IMG/VR virus record: IMGVR_UViG_3300020165_000145
Coordinates: 1 to 24,626 of that record
DNA: 24,626 nucleotides
Reading direction: 5' to 3' (one strand)
Origin: a virus
The translations under genes and the position numbers were made by a program. The notes beneath the pieces are model-generated. The model saw nothing but the letters and a program-made list of their open reading frames with translations, was not told where the DNA came from and did not search any database. Of this stretch, positions 7,084 through 14,224 are shown one piece after another. The first letter of the stretch is position 1; each line of letters begins with the position of its first letter.

Positions 7084-8805
7084 CTATTTCTTAGTTTGTA
7101 AGATTTCTTTGGAACTAATATTATTTGCGTTTTCAACAGAAGCGCTAGCCAAGGAATCGTTCTCAAGGCCGCCGGCGAAGAACGTATTTAAACTGTCTGA
7201 AAGGATCTTAAGGGACTGGAAAATCTCCATTACTTCTTCGTTCAGGATCTCTCTAATATTGCCGACTACCTTCGCAACCTCTTCGCGACCAACATTAATA
7301 GAGCCTATATTCAGTGTGCTCGTGGGTGGCCCTTGATTTATCGCCTGTTTTTGATTAAGAGAAAAGTGACCCCTTGTGAGATAGCCCCAACTATTTTCCA
7401 ACGCAACCCTTCTTTGGCGGTCACCCATATCAGTGTATGCTTTTGCTGACTCTTCTGGGCTTAAAAATTCACCTTCGGCAACCATACGTTTAATCTCCTG
7501 GCTGCGTTTGTCTGCTAGTTTTTGCTTCTTTTGATCATCGACTACGGCATTATTGGCTCCAACAACAATGGTGGCTAATGCATCGGATCGTAGTGTTCTA
7601 CCATCAGGCAATGTTAAGGGCGAATTCCAATCAAAATCTTTTGTAATATCTTTGACATATTCTTTATTAATTGAAGAGCGTCCTCTCACCACACCTTTAT
7701 TAACCTTTTCATCACCTAACTTGGGTGTCCAATCTTTAAATAAGTCGTCTTTTTTACCATAATCGAGCGCTTGGAGTAACTGTTGTGATTGCATTTGCGA
7801 AAGTGCTATTTCTTTTTGAGTTAAAATCGCATTAAGATATTTTATGAATAATTTTTCTAAATCCTCGGCGCTTGGTAAGTTGGCTTCACCGGGGAGTGTG
7901 TTGGACATACTGAGACCATCAACTCTGCCGGCTTTGAGAGCGCTGGCAATCTCTTTAGGGATCCTAATGCACTGCTGTGATTTTTCTTTCGAAGAAGCAA
8001 TGATATTCATAACATTTTTAAGGCTAATATCAAACTGATAGAAATCAATCCGCCCTTCTTGTTCTAGATCGTCGCCAGATAGAGTCTTCGTGCAAACGAC
8101 GTAGCGCATTGCTCCGTCAATGGCGCCTGGCCATTTGGGTTCGATCAGATCTCTCACAAGATCTGTATAGCTACCACCAACCTCTAGATTGCCTTCTTTA
8201 TATAGCTTAAGACTGACTGGGATTTCTTCGCCAGTAGATCTGTCTACGTAGTCGGCAATTGTGCCTGTATTGGCTGGAATCTGATAACCATTTACGAGTG
8301 CTGCCAAGAACGATTCAAAGCTGAAGCCCGCAGACGACGCGTTAAAGTTTGTGATAACTTTTGTTAAAGTTTTATAGAACACAAGGTAAGAGATAGCTTG
8401 GGAAATTCTTTTAGTTCTTTCGTCACCTGCTTGAGCCTCAACCATACTGATACCATTCGTGTAGAATTGTGACACGCTTTTAATCTTCTCGGCAAAGTCA
8501 GAACCTTGAATGTTGCTTAAGTAACCTTCAAGCAATTGCCTTTGTGGTCCTTTGATTTCTTTTGCCTCGTCATCGTCAGGGGTACGCACATCTGACCATC
8601 CGATTTCTGATACCTCAATGTTGGGGATCATTTTTAAGATCATTTCTATGGCTTCTTCGTCGGAAACAGAGCTTACATCGGGGGCGTCCAGTTCGTTGGT
8701 TTGCGAGGACATCACCTCCTCAACCATCTCCAGTAGCGTACCTATATTGAGTTTGCTAACCTCTTTCAAATATTCTTCTTTTATGATCTCAGATAATTCA
8801 GACAT
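7084..8805 (-). CDS. Hypothetical 573-residue protein, possible PD-(D/E)XK-like core
   Basis: I do not recognise this protein. The N-terminal 100 residues are acidic and helical. Around residues 160-215 there is a pattern seen in restriction-endonuclease-like folds: FSFESFLAALVNG (E164), then IADY (D185), then VSLKLYKEG (S198-x-K200), then GGSYTDL. This could be a PD-(D/E)XK nuclease core, but spacing alone is weak evidence. The C-terminal half is helical, Gln/Lys-rich and ends EILQTKK. AAGGAG lies 5 nt before the ATG, and the gene follows clpP after 10 nt, in the same unit. A structural or portal-associated role is an alternative. No promoter lies between it and clpP. Confidence 0.8.
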   Translation of the reverse strand: MSELSEIIKEEYLKEVSKLNIGTLLEMVEEVMSSQTNELDAPDVSSVSDEEAIEMILKMIPNIEVSEIGWSDVRTPDDDEAKEIKGPQRQLLEGYLSNIQGSDFAEKIKSVSQFYTNGISMVEAQAGDERTKRISQAISYLVFYKTLTKVITNFNASSAGFSFESFLAALVNGYQIPANTGTIADYVDRSTGEEIPVSLKLYKEGNLEVGGSYTDLVRDLIEPKWPGAIDGAMRYVVCTKTLSGDDLEQEGRIDFYQFDISLKNVMNIIASSKEKSQQCIRIPKEIASALKAGRVDGLSMSNTLPGEANLPSAEDLEKLFIKYLNAILTQKEIALSQMQSQQLLQALDYGKKDDLFKDWTPKLGDEKVNKGVVRGRSSINKEYVKDITKDFDWNSPLTLPDGRTLRSDALATIVVGANNAVVDDQKKQKLADKRSQEIKRMVAEGEFLSPEESAKAYTDMGDRQRRVALENSWGYLTRGHFSLNQKQAINQGPPTSTLNIGSINVGREEVAKVVGNIREILNEEVMEIFQSLKILSDSLNTFFAGGLENDSLASASVENANNISSKEILQTKK

Positions 8806-8815
8806 GTTCTTCTCC

Positions 8816-9493
8816 TTAAATAATTATGTCAGCGATGCCCAATTCGACAGCTTCTTCGGCAGTTAAATAAACATTTACTTTGCGTTCAAGCATTTTCTTG
8901 ATTTGAGACTTTGTCATTTTAGTGTTGGCTGCCAAGCAACTGATATACATGTCTTGGAGTTGTTCGATTGCTTCCATCTCATTTATCATGTTGTGTAGTG
9001 ATCCATGGTTGGCGCCCAAGACCGAGTGGATCATAACACGACAATTTGCGCCAATCTTGCGTTTACCTTGTGTTCCGGCGGCCAAGATGAGTACTCCGGC
9101 TGACATTACCTTGCCCATTCCGATAGTGTGTATCTCATTATTCTCTTTCACGTTACGCATAATATCATATAACGAAAACATATCGTCAGCCGAGCCGCCA
9201 TATGTTGACACGTAAAAATCAATTGGCTTTCTTTTCTCTGGGTTTGAATTCGCGTATAGGTGATCCAAATACAGCAACCCATGAATGACCTCTGCAACTT
9301 TTTCTTCGGTTACATCACAAAATAAGCCGATGGTGTTCATCGGATCGGGCTCTTCCGCGAGCATCTCCTCGCTCAAGGAAGACGGATCGAGAATAACGAT
9401 CTTTTGGCCAGCATCTGGTGGGGCTGTGTTTTTTGGCTCTTCTGCTTCTACTTCAAGCAATGTCTTGATTGCTTTTTTGATCTCTTTAATCAT
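8816..9493 (-). CDS. clpP: ClpP-like serine protease (copy 1), catalytic Asp apparently Asn
   Basis: The 225-residue protein has the ClpP/crotonase fold. STYGGSADDM (96-105) is the oxyanion-side loop. GKVMSAGVLILAAG contains nucleophile S131, and RVMIHS contains H156. Near the C-terminus VNVYLTAEEAVELGIAD aligns with E. coli DRFLSAPEAVEYGLVD, which puts N207 where ClpP's third triad residue, Asp, is expected. A further acidic N-terminal extension of about 50 residues precedes the core. Phage ClpP-like enzymes are often prohead or virion maturation proteases, so that is a reasonable role here. It is coupled to the membrane-protein gene upstream (stop 4 nt before its ATG). A second ClpP relative lies at 15.3-15.9 kb. 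Activity is uncertain given the Asn. Confidence 0.9.
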   Translation of the reverse strand: MIKEIKKAIKTLLEVEAEEPKNTAPPDAGQKIVILDPSSLSEEMLAEEPDPMNTIGLFCDVTEEKVAEVIHGLLYLDHLYANSNPEKRKPIDFYVSTYGGSADDMFSLYDIMRNVKENNEIHTIGMGKVMSAGVLILAAGTQGKRKIGANCRVMIHSVLGANHGSLHNMINEMEAIEQLQDMYISCLAANTKMTKSQIKKMLERKVNVYLTAEEAVELGIADIII

Positions 9494-9497
9494 CTTC

Positions 9498-9911
9498 TTA
9501 GGTTCCCTCTTTGTGGATAAAGTGTTTTATGTACTCGATGCCTTCTTCATTCAAGAAGCGCATTGCAGAATCCCAATCATCGTACTCAACAAGATCACGA
9601 TAAAACTTGGGGTGCATATTAATTATCTCCCTAACCGACTTATCTTTATAAAGTTTTATCTCAGCATCAAAATTTAATTGATATGCTTTAACATTTCGCT
9701 CGCTTTCTTCCCTGAGTCGCAGTTCATTAAGGCGCATAGCTTTGGTATATTCCAAGCTCTCTACCCCTCTAACAATTGTGTACAGCGAGAGACAATGTGA
9801 AATCTTGAGCATTACAAGCCCTAGACGTATTTCCTTGAGGAAATAAAATGTTTTGCAGGTAAGATACCCGAACGCAAAAACTAACAGATATAGCCACCAA
9901 ATATGTCCCAT
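9498..9911 (-). CDS. Membrane-anchored phage protein of unknown function
   Basis: The 137-residue product begins with a strongly hydrophobic segment (WWLYLLVFAFGYLTCKTFYF) that should be a single transmembrane helix or anchor. A charged helical body follows, rich in Glu, Arg and Lys, including RLREESERN and KSVREIINM. The last part holds DWDSAMRFLNEEG and ends HKEGT. This organisation (N-terminal anchor plus soluble helical tail) recurs in phages, and I know no assigned function. It is the first gene after the terminator/promoter at 9.92-9.98 kb, and its ribosome site TTGGAG directly follows the terminator's T-tract. It is thus in a good position to be strongly expressed with clpP. Confidence 0.8.
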   Translation of the reverse strand: MGHIWWLYLLVFAFGYLTCKTFYFLKEIRLGLVMLKISHCLSLYTIVRGVESLEYTKAMRLNELRLREESERNVKAYQLNFDAEIKLYKDKSVREIINMHPKFYRDLVEYDDWDSAMRFLNEEGIEYIKHFIHKEGT

Positions 9912-9920
9912 GTATACTCC

Positions 9921-9955
9921 AAAAAATTAACCACTAGTAAAGACTAGTGGTTAAT
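9921..9955 (-). terminator. Rho-independent terminator after the acidic-protein gene
   Basis: A perfect 12-bp inverted repeat (9926-9937 with 9944-9955, arms ATTAACCACTAG and CTAGTGGTTAAT) encloses a 6-nt loop. On the minus strand it is followed by a run of T at 9926-9921. This is the classic intrinsic terminator layout for transcripts ending after the acidic-protein gene, although the stem is only moderately GC-rich. Confidence 0.85.
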
Positions 9956-9984
9956 ATTATAACAGGCTCGATGTCTTTTGTCAA
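9956..9984 (-). promoter_or_regulatory. Perfect extended -10 sigma-70 promoter overlapping the terminator
   Basis: TTGACA (9984-9979), a 17-nt spacer and TATAAT (9961-9956) form a perfect consensus. The -10 is preceded by TGT, giving an extended -10 element. The -35 starts 1 nt after the stop codon of the acidic-protein gene. Transcription should begin near 9949, inside the 5' arm of the terminator hairpin, so transcripts from this promoter lack half of the stem and should escape it. It would drive the membrane protein, clpP and the 573-residue gene. Confidence 0.85.
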
Positions 9985-9985
9985 G

Positions 9986-10594
9986 TTATTTAGTGAGTCT
10001 CTTCATGATTCTCTCAGCAAGCTGATTGACAATCTCTTCCTTCTTGCTCTCAGCTTGAAGGCGCTCAGCGACACGGCGTGCCACCTCTGCGACGACATCA
10101 TCGTCATTTTTTCCGACAACTTCTTCTTTTTCTTCTTCGCCTTCCATCATTGGCTCTTCGTCGGGTAGCTCGGTATCACCTCCTTCGAGTTCCGCGTCCA
10201 TTGCCATTTCTGGTTCTTCTGGCTCCAAGTCCATCTCGCCTTCAGCCTCTCCTTCGCCACCCATTGCAGCGCGGAGTTTATCGGCCAAATCGATAATTGC
10301 TTGTGCTTCATCGTCAGAAAGCTCCATGTCACCTTCTGGTTCAGCATCTAAAGCTGGTTCGTCGTCCATTGCTGGCTCGTCGTCCATGGGTAATTCGTCA
10401 ACAGGGGCTTCTTCCGCACCCATATCAGGTGGACCCATGTCCATTTCTTCTTCGTCGTCCATTTCATCATCGCGAGCAGCGGGTGCTTTTCCGTACCCCA
10501 TCTCTTGAATCTTCTCCTCGCCAAGCGGACGCATGCTAGCGAGTTTCATAAAGCGGCGAAGTTCGCCCTCTGTTAGTAAAGTTTTACGAGCCAT
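9986..10594 (-). CDS. Highly acidic low-complexity phage protein
   Basis: The 202-residue product starts MARKTLLTEGELRRFMKLAS, a motif-like N-terminus that I have seen in phage proteins near structural genes. It then becomes extremely rich in Asp, Glu, Met, Pro and Ala (for example DDEMDDEEEMDMGPPDM), with short near-repeats of the type MDDEPAMDDEPALDAEP. The last 40 residues are a charged amphipathic helix ending AERIMKRLTK. Such anionic proteins in phages can be scaffold or prohead-core components, or DNA mimics; neither is shown here. AAGGAG precedes the ATG. An intrinsic terminator follows its stop, and the preceding 64-nt gap holds no clear consensus promoter. Confidence 0.75.
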   Translation of the reverse strand: MARKTLLTEGELRRFMKLASMRPLGEEKIQEMGYGKAPAARDDEMDDEEEMDMGPPDMGAEEAPVDELPMDDEPAMDDEPALDAEPEGDMELSDDEAQAIIDLADKLRAAMGGEGEAEGEMDLEPEEPEMAMDAELEGGDTELPDEEPMMEGEEEKEEVVGKNDDDVVAEVARRVAERLQAESKKEEIVNQLAERIMKRLTK

Positions 10595-10658
10595 TATAAA
10601 ATCTCCTTAAGGTTTTGCGAAACTCAATTGTAAATAGTGTTTAGTTGCTTATAGTTCC

Positions 10659-10919
10659 CTAAAATTCAAAACAACTTAAAATATTAGTGTTTTTAATCTT
10701 CCCAACTGCTTTCGTTTCTATCTGTTTTACTCTTGCAAATGATATGCCAGAGCGTTCAGCAATTTCACGTAAAGTCATTGGTCCGTTTTCATAAATAGAT
10801 ATCAAAGCACAATTATGCTCTTTTTTAAAATCTATCCACATTCGACATTCTTTATTAGGGCATGCCGTTTTTAGTTCTCTGCATTTTCGAGAACAAGATA
10901 GTAGACCGTCTTTAGTCAT
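10659..10919 (-). CDS. Sigma-70 region 4-like HTH protein with Cys-rich N-terminus
   Basis: The 86-residue protein has a helix-turn-helix that is very close to sigma-70 region 4.2, the part that reads -35 boxes: MTLREIAERSGISFARVKQI, continuing ETKAVGKIK (48-76). Residues 1-40 are unlike region 4.1 and carry five cysteines (C9, C13, C20, C25, C37), which could bind a metal or iron-sulfur cluster. It lacks regions 2 and 3, so it is not a full sigma factor. It could act as a regulator that binds core polymerase or competes with host sigma. Its ATG overlaps the upstream gene (ATGA). It lies in the middle operon, before the 64-nt gap and the acidic-protein gene. Confidence 0.8.
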   Translation of the reverse strand: MTKDGLLSCSRKCRELKTACPNKECRMWIDFKKEHNCALISIYENGPMTLREIAERSGISFARVKQIETKAVGKIKNTNILSCFEF

Positions 10920-11242
10920 AGTTCTGGATGTTCCTCTTCGATCAGATCGAATATATTGTCTATCTCCCCGTCAGTAAACCCAAAATCATTAATCTTCTGC
11001 TGTCCATCGGAACGGAGCTTCTTAGACTTTGTTTTACGCTCCTTGGACAGAGAGCTTATTTCGTCAACATAAGATTGTATTCTATCATCTCCTGCAAGAT
11101 ACGCAGTTATTAGCGAGCGAAAGAACTGTGATTGTTTCAGTCCATCATGCTTCAACTTTAAAACCAATTGTGCGTGCCTGTGATCATTCTCGGTGAACAC
11201 TATCCGCTTCGTTAGTTTTCCGTATTCTATTTCTGTTGACAT
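10916..11242 (-). CDS. Hypothetical small protein, possible ribbon-helix-helix regulator
   Basis: The 108-residue protein begins MSTEIEYGKLTKRIVF, a strand followed by helices (HAQLVLKLKHDGLKQSQFFR, then SLITAYLAG). This is similar to a ribbon-helix-helix DNA-binding layout, but I cannot confirm it. The C-terminal half is charged with a basic run (KERKTKSKKLR) and an acidic end. I chose the ATG at 11242, which shares one base with the IMPDH/GMPR stop (TGATG); GTG codons at 11248 and 11245 are less likely starts given the GAGGA at 11252-11249. It sits directly before the sigma-like gene, so a shared role in transcription is an inference only. Confidence 0.7.
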   Translation of the reverse strand: MSTEIEYGKLTKRIVFTENDHRHAQLVLKLKHDGLKQSQFFRSLITAYLAGDDRIQSYVDEISSLSKERKTKSKKLRSDGQQKINDFGFTDGEIDNIFDLIEEEHPEL

Positions 11243-12270
11243 CACCACTTCCTCGTAGTGATATGTGTGTGACTTTCGGACAGACCAGAGGTGGTTTGTA
11301 TAAGAAACTGAGCCTTTGCCTGTAGTTCATTTAGATTTTTGGCTCCGGAGTATGAGAACCCGGAGCGTACGCCTCTTTCAATGTCCTCTAAGATTTTTCT
11401 GACTGGGCCGCGAAAAGGTATTCTACTGGTGACACCTTCGAAGGAGGAATATTTTCCACGCCAACTCATTTGTGCTTCTTTGGATGCCATTCCTCGGTAC
11501 TCTTTCCAAGAATGACCTAGTGAATCTTTAATTACTGATCCGGGTGTCTCGGTCGTACCCGCTAGCAGTGAACCACACATAACAGCGTCAGCACCGGCAG
11601 ACAGGGCTTTTACTATATCGCCAGAATTGCGAAGACCTCCGTCAGCAATAATAGCCACATCGCGATCCGTCTTAGCACAATCCATAATAGTCTGCAAGCC
11701 GGGTACCCCGTGGCCAGTTTGGATTCTGGTCGAACAGATAGAGCCGCCGCCGATATTGCAACGCACAGAGTCTGCTCCCCAGTCCGACAGGTCATTAACA
11801 CCCTCAAGAGTGGCGACATTCCCTGCCATAATATGAATACTATCATCAAGATTTCTACGTAAATGATGGAGAGCTTCCTTCATTAACACATGGTGGCCAT
11901 GTGCAACGTCTACACATATAAATGTTGCCCCCACCTTAGCCGCACACAATGCGCGTTCCAAGAAGTCGCCCGATACTCCGACTGCTACCCCAACATTGGT
12001 GGCGCCAGAACGAAGTGCTTCCGACAAGTGGTTGGTCTGTTCAGCAATTGTATTGTAGCGATGGATAATTGCGGCGCCGCCTATGGCAGACAACTCAATA
12101 GCCATCTGGCTTTCAGAAACTGTATCCATCGGAGATGAGAATACCGGAAGATGCAATTTGAGTTCTCTTCCTAAATCGGTCTGAAGATCAATCTCGGCCC
12201 TGCTCTTTATATCTGAGTACTGGGGCTGTAGTAATACGTCATCATATGACAGGTTATACTTTTGATTCAC
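11242..12270 (-). CDS. IMP dehydrogenase / GMP reductase family enzyme, short form
   Basis: The 342-residue product is a TIM-barrel enzyme acting on IMP or GMP with NAD(P). YDDVLLQPQYSD (9-20) and FSSPMDTVSE (44-53) open the barrel. The catalytic loop IGGGSICSTRIQTG places C179 as nucleophile and T181 as the paired Thr. The phosphate site is IADGG then VMCGSLLAGTTETPG, and a flap segment WRGKYSSFEGVTSRIPFRG follows. There is no CBS pair, which most IMP dehydrogenases carry, and the length is that of GMP reductase; the SRIPFRG flap end looks more IMPDH-like. The reaction is therefore undecided: GTP synthesis from IMP, or IMP from GMP. It starts with GTG overlapping the thioredoxin stop (GTGA), after weak AGAGAG. 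Confidence 0.9.
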   Translation of the reverse strand: MNQKYNLSYDDVLLQPQYSDIKSRAEIDLQTDLGRELKLHLPVFSSPMDTVSESQMAIELSAIGGAAIIHRYNTIAEQTNHLSEALRSGATNVGVAVGVSGDFLERALCAAKVGATFICVDVAHGHHVLMKEALHHLRRNLDDSIHIMAGNVATLEGVNDLSDWGADSVRCNIGGGSICSTRIQTGHGVPGLQTIMDCAKTDRDVAIIADGGLRNSGDIVKALSAGADAVMCGSLLAGTTETPGSVIKDSLGHSWKEYRGMASKEAQMSWRGKYSSFEGVTSRIPFRGPVRKILEDIERGVRSGFSYSGAKNLNELQAKAQFLIQTTSGLSESHTHITTRKW

Positions 12271-12656
12271 TTTATTCTCTCTTGTTCGATGAAATTCTTT
12301 ATATCTCTAACTTTATACCAAGTCTTCTTATGGGGGTCTTCTGGTTCCGGCATGACTTTGTGCTCCGCGAGCATACGTGGAGGTAAATCTGGGTTTGGAT
12401 TTATTGCTAGGATAGTGGGTACCCCGGTGAAGCTTAGCCGTTTTTCAATAGATGGATCGTCATCAACATTGTATGCATAAAATACTATATTGGGATCTAG
12501 CTTATACTGTTCTGCGATGGTCACGAAGTACTCCTGTAGTGAATGGCACATGTGGCAACTATTTGAATAAAATTTAACTATACATGTCACCGGTGTGAGT
12601 ACTCGATTATTTAAAATCTGCTTGAGTCCGTCTTCCGAAATTCTTGTTACACTCAT
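12267..12656 (-). CDS. Thioredoxin-like protein
   Basis: The 129-residue product has the thioredoxin fold: a strand KFYSNSCHMC with the redox motif CHMC at 34-37, and a GVPT cis-proline region. It reduces disulfides with host thioredoxin reductase, and is an attractive reductant for the phage's own ribonucleotide reductase. The CHMC motif differs from E. coli CGPC, and the C-terminal helix is replaced by a Pro-rich stretch before IKNFIEQERIK, so the redox potential and partners may differ. The start ATG overlaps the preceding stop (ATGA), with GAGAGGAGAG upstream. Confidence 0.9.
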   Translation of the reverse strand: MSVTRISEDGLKQILNNRVLTPVTCIVKFYSNSCHMCHSLQEYFVTIAEQYKLDPNIVFYAYNVDDDPSIEKRLSFTGVPTILAINPNPDLPPRMLAEHKVMPEPEDPHKKTWYKVRDIKNFIEQERIK

Positions 12657-12907
12657 TTTTCTCTCTCCTCTCTAAATTCTTTAACTGCTGTTTGAGCCTT
12701 GTTCCAGCACTCTGGGCAATAAAGCCTTACTGTGTCCTTATCTTTAATAACGACATTCCACGTAAAAGCCATGGCTTTGTCCTTCTTATCAAAGGGTTTT
12801 AAACACGCCAGACATTCGTCTGGCAAATTTTGAAACATCGCTACCTGATCAGAGATGTCGTTCTCCTTGCCGACCTTCGCTGCCGCTCGTCGTTGCTTTC
12901 GGTTCAT
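12653..12907 (-). CDS. Small zinc-ribbon-like protein
   Basis: The 84-residue product begins with a basic segment (MNRKQRRAAAK) and carries two CxxC knuckles: CLAC (32-35) and CPEC (64-67), about 28 residues apart. That is a plausible four-cysteine zinc ribbon of the kind seen in small nucleic-acid-binding phage proteins. A charged helix ends the protein (VKEFREEREK). Nothing more specific is visible. It starts immediately after the stop of the Lys-tailed gene, with AAAGGAAAG as ribosome site, and overlaps the thioredoxin start by 4 nt. Confidence 0.75.
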   Translation of the reverse strand: MNRKQRRAAAKVGKENDISDQVAMFQNLPDECLACLKPFDKKDKAMAFTWNVVIKDKDTVRLYCPECWNKAQTAVKEFREEREK

Positions 12908-13285
12908 CTACTTCTTTCCTTTTTTTGGCTTTGGCTTAGACACCTTCGGCTTCAGTCCTTGGGACTTTCTAAAGGAAGAAGATCTTTCAACTAAGTCCTT
13001 GTCGGTGATGACGGCCTCTTCGGGGGACTCTTCCTCTGGCGTCGGCTGTTCGACAGCGGCTGCAGCTAATTTCTCGGCATCAGTGAGAGCCAGAATTGTC
13101 GGCGAGTACTGCTGCAGAGTAATCATCGCCCCCTCAAGCTGCGCTAAGTTGACTGCACAACTACTAATCGTTGTAACAGTTTCGGGCGTAGCCGGATTAT
13201 GGACTGTATCCTTAATCAGCGCATATTGTTCTAGCGCCATTGCTCGCAGCTTTTGGATTGCTGCATTTAAAATATCTTCGGTCAT
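12908..13285 (-). CDS. Hypothetical protein with Pro/Lys-rich tail
   Basis: This 125-residue protein has a helical N-terminal half (LNAAIQKLRAMALEQYALIK) and an acidic Pro-rich linker (PTPEEESPEEAV). It ends in a strongly basic tail (KPKVSKPKPKKGKK). The tail suggests binding to nucleic acid or an acidic partner, but no known domain is visible. AAGGAGA precedes the ATG, 11 nt after the methyltransferase gene. It is co-oriented with the dUTPase/methyltransferase/thioredoxin genes and probably belongs to their transcript. Confidence 0.75.
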   Translation of the reverse strand: MTEDILNAAIQKLRAMALEQYALIKDTVHNPATPETVTTISSCAVNLAQLEGAMITLQQYSPTILALTDAEKLAAAAVEQPTPEEESPEEAVITDKDLVERSSSFRKSQGLKPKVSKPKPKKGKK

Positions 13286-13296
13286 TGTTATTCTCC

Positions 13297-13770
13297 TTAC
13301 TTATTAATGCCTTCTACTCTCCACAACTCATCGCCACCGTCAAATACTACGACCGCTGATGGGAATGGTGCGGAATTCTTACTATCGCCAAACTTTAGGC
13401 GACCCTTTACAAAATGAATCTCTGATGCTTTCATCACATACTTGTGCCAATACTTTGTATCGGTGCGGGCTGGGATTAGCATCACAACCTTTGTATCATT
13501 CTTCATAGCTTCATTATAACCTTTTTCGATCCACTTGTCAATACCTCTTCCATATGGAGGGTTAACAAAGCACGTAAACCCTTCCCAGTCTTTCTCCAAT
13601 CCGTTCTCGGACTTGGTGAAGAAGTTAGCACACTTTGTGTTGTGGGTGCTTGCACAAGGATCCAAATCGAAAGGACCAAATCTCCAACTTAGCTTGTCGA
13701 AAAATTCTTGGGGTGTTGCCCAATTGCCAGTCTTTGAACTGAACATGACTTGTTTTGTATTCTTATCCAT
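13297..13770 (-). CDS. Phage DNA N6-adenine methyltransferase (Dam-like)
   Basis: The 157-residue protein matches the short phage Dam family (DNA_N6-adenine methyltransferase, as in phage and plasmid genes). Near the start are WATPQEFFDKL (17-27), then FGPFDLDPCAS (31-41), then the catalytic NPPY at 70-73 followed by GRGIDKW. A strand VVMLIPARTDTKYWH and WRVEG at the end complete the usual order. It would methylate adenine N6 in phage or host DNA, perhaps for protection from restriction or for marking; the target sequence is not visible. It overlaps the end of dut by 8 nt with AGGGAG upstream. Unlike the D12-like protein at 3.8-4.6 kb, its active motif is intact. Confidence 0.93.
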   Translation of the reverse strand: MDKNTKQVMFSSKTGNWATPQEFFDKLSWRFGPFDLDPCASTHNTKCANFFTKSENGLEKDWEGFTCFVNPPYGRGIDKWIEKGYNEAMKNDTKVVMLIPARTDTKYWHKYVMKASEIHFVKGRLKFGDSKNSAPFPSAVVVFDGGDELWRVEGINK

Positions 13771-14224
13771 CTGTACTCCCTAATGCGCCGTCACCACGAC
13801 CACTTATTGTAATTGCCTCTGAATAAAGCTCCTCTGACGTTGATTCTTGCGCATTGAAGTGTACCACTGGGGTCATTACAAGCTGTGCAATTTTATCGCC
13901 TGGGGTGACAAACTGGGGCTCTCTGCCAATGTTATGAAGATCAACAAACACCTCTCCACTATATCCGGAATCAACAACGCAAGCCCCGACAATCAGTCCA
14001 CGGCGAGCAGCTACACCAGAACGATTCTTTACCTCCAACATATAGCCGTGAGGTATACCAAATTTAAGCCCAGTGGGGAACAAGCTGGATGTTCCTGGCG
14101 ACAGCCACTTGCCAGCAGCATTTGCTTCTTCTGGGCAATAGAATACATCAAGGCCGGCATCAGAGGGGTTGGCGCGTTGGGGTGTTCGTGAGTTGTGGCG
14201 AGTCTTAGAATATTGAATAATCAA
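13763..14224 (-). CDS. dut: dUTP pyrophosphatase
   Basis: The 153-residue enzyme is a trimeric dUTPase, which hydrolyses dUTP to dUMP and keeps uracil out of DNA. The five family motifs appear in order: SDAGLD (21-26); NRSGVAARRGL (67-77, with R68-S69-G70); GACVVDSGYSGEV (80-92, catalytic D85 region); PGDKIAQLV (108-116); and the C-terminal GRGDGALGSTD (142-152) that covers the active site. The initiator is a TTG, whose last two bases start the upstream gene's TGA stop (TTGA overlap), with GGAGG 6 nt upstream at 14231-14235. The product dUMP can feed thymidylate synthesis. Confidence 0.97.
   Translation of the reverse strand: MIIQYSKTRHNSRTPQRANPSDAGLDVFYCPEEANAAGKWLSPGTSSLFPTGLKFGIPHGYMLEVKNRSGVAARRGLIVGACVVDSGYSGEVFVDLHNIGREPQFVTPGDKIAQLVMTPVVHFNAQESTSEELYSEAITISGRGDGALGSTDG

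Noticed and set aside
10078-10539. Plus-strand and alternative-frame open frames across the acidic gene
   Set aside because: Arg/Leu/Pro-rich and Ser-rich products are the expected shadows of a Glu/Asp-rich gene.
10595-10658. 64-nt gap before the acidic gene as a promoter
   Set aside because: A TATAAG is present but no acceptable -35 lies 16-18 nt upstream; it looks like an ordinary gap with a ribosome site only.
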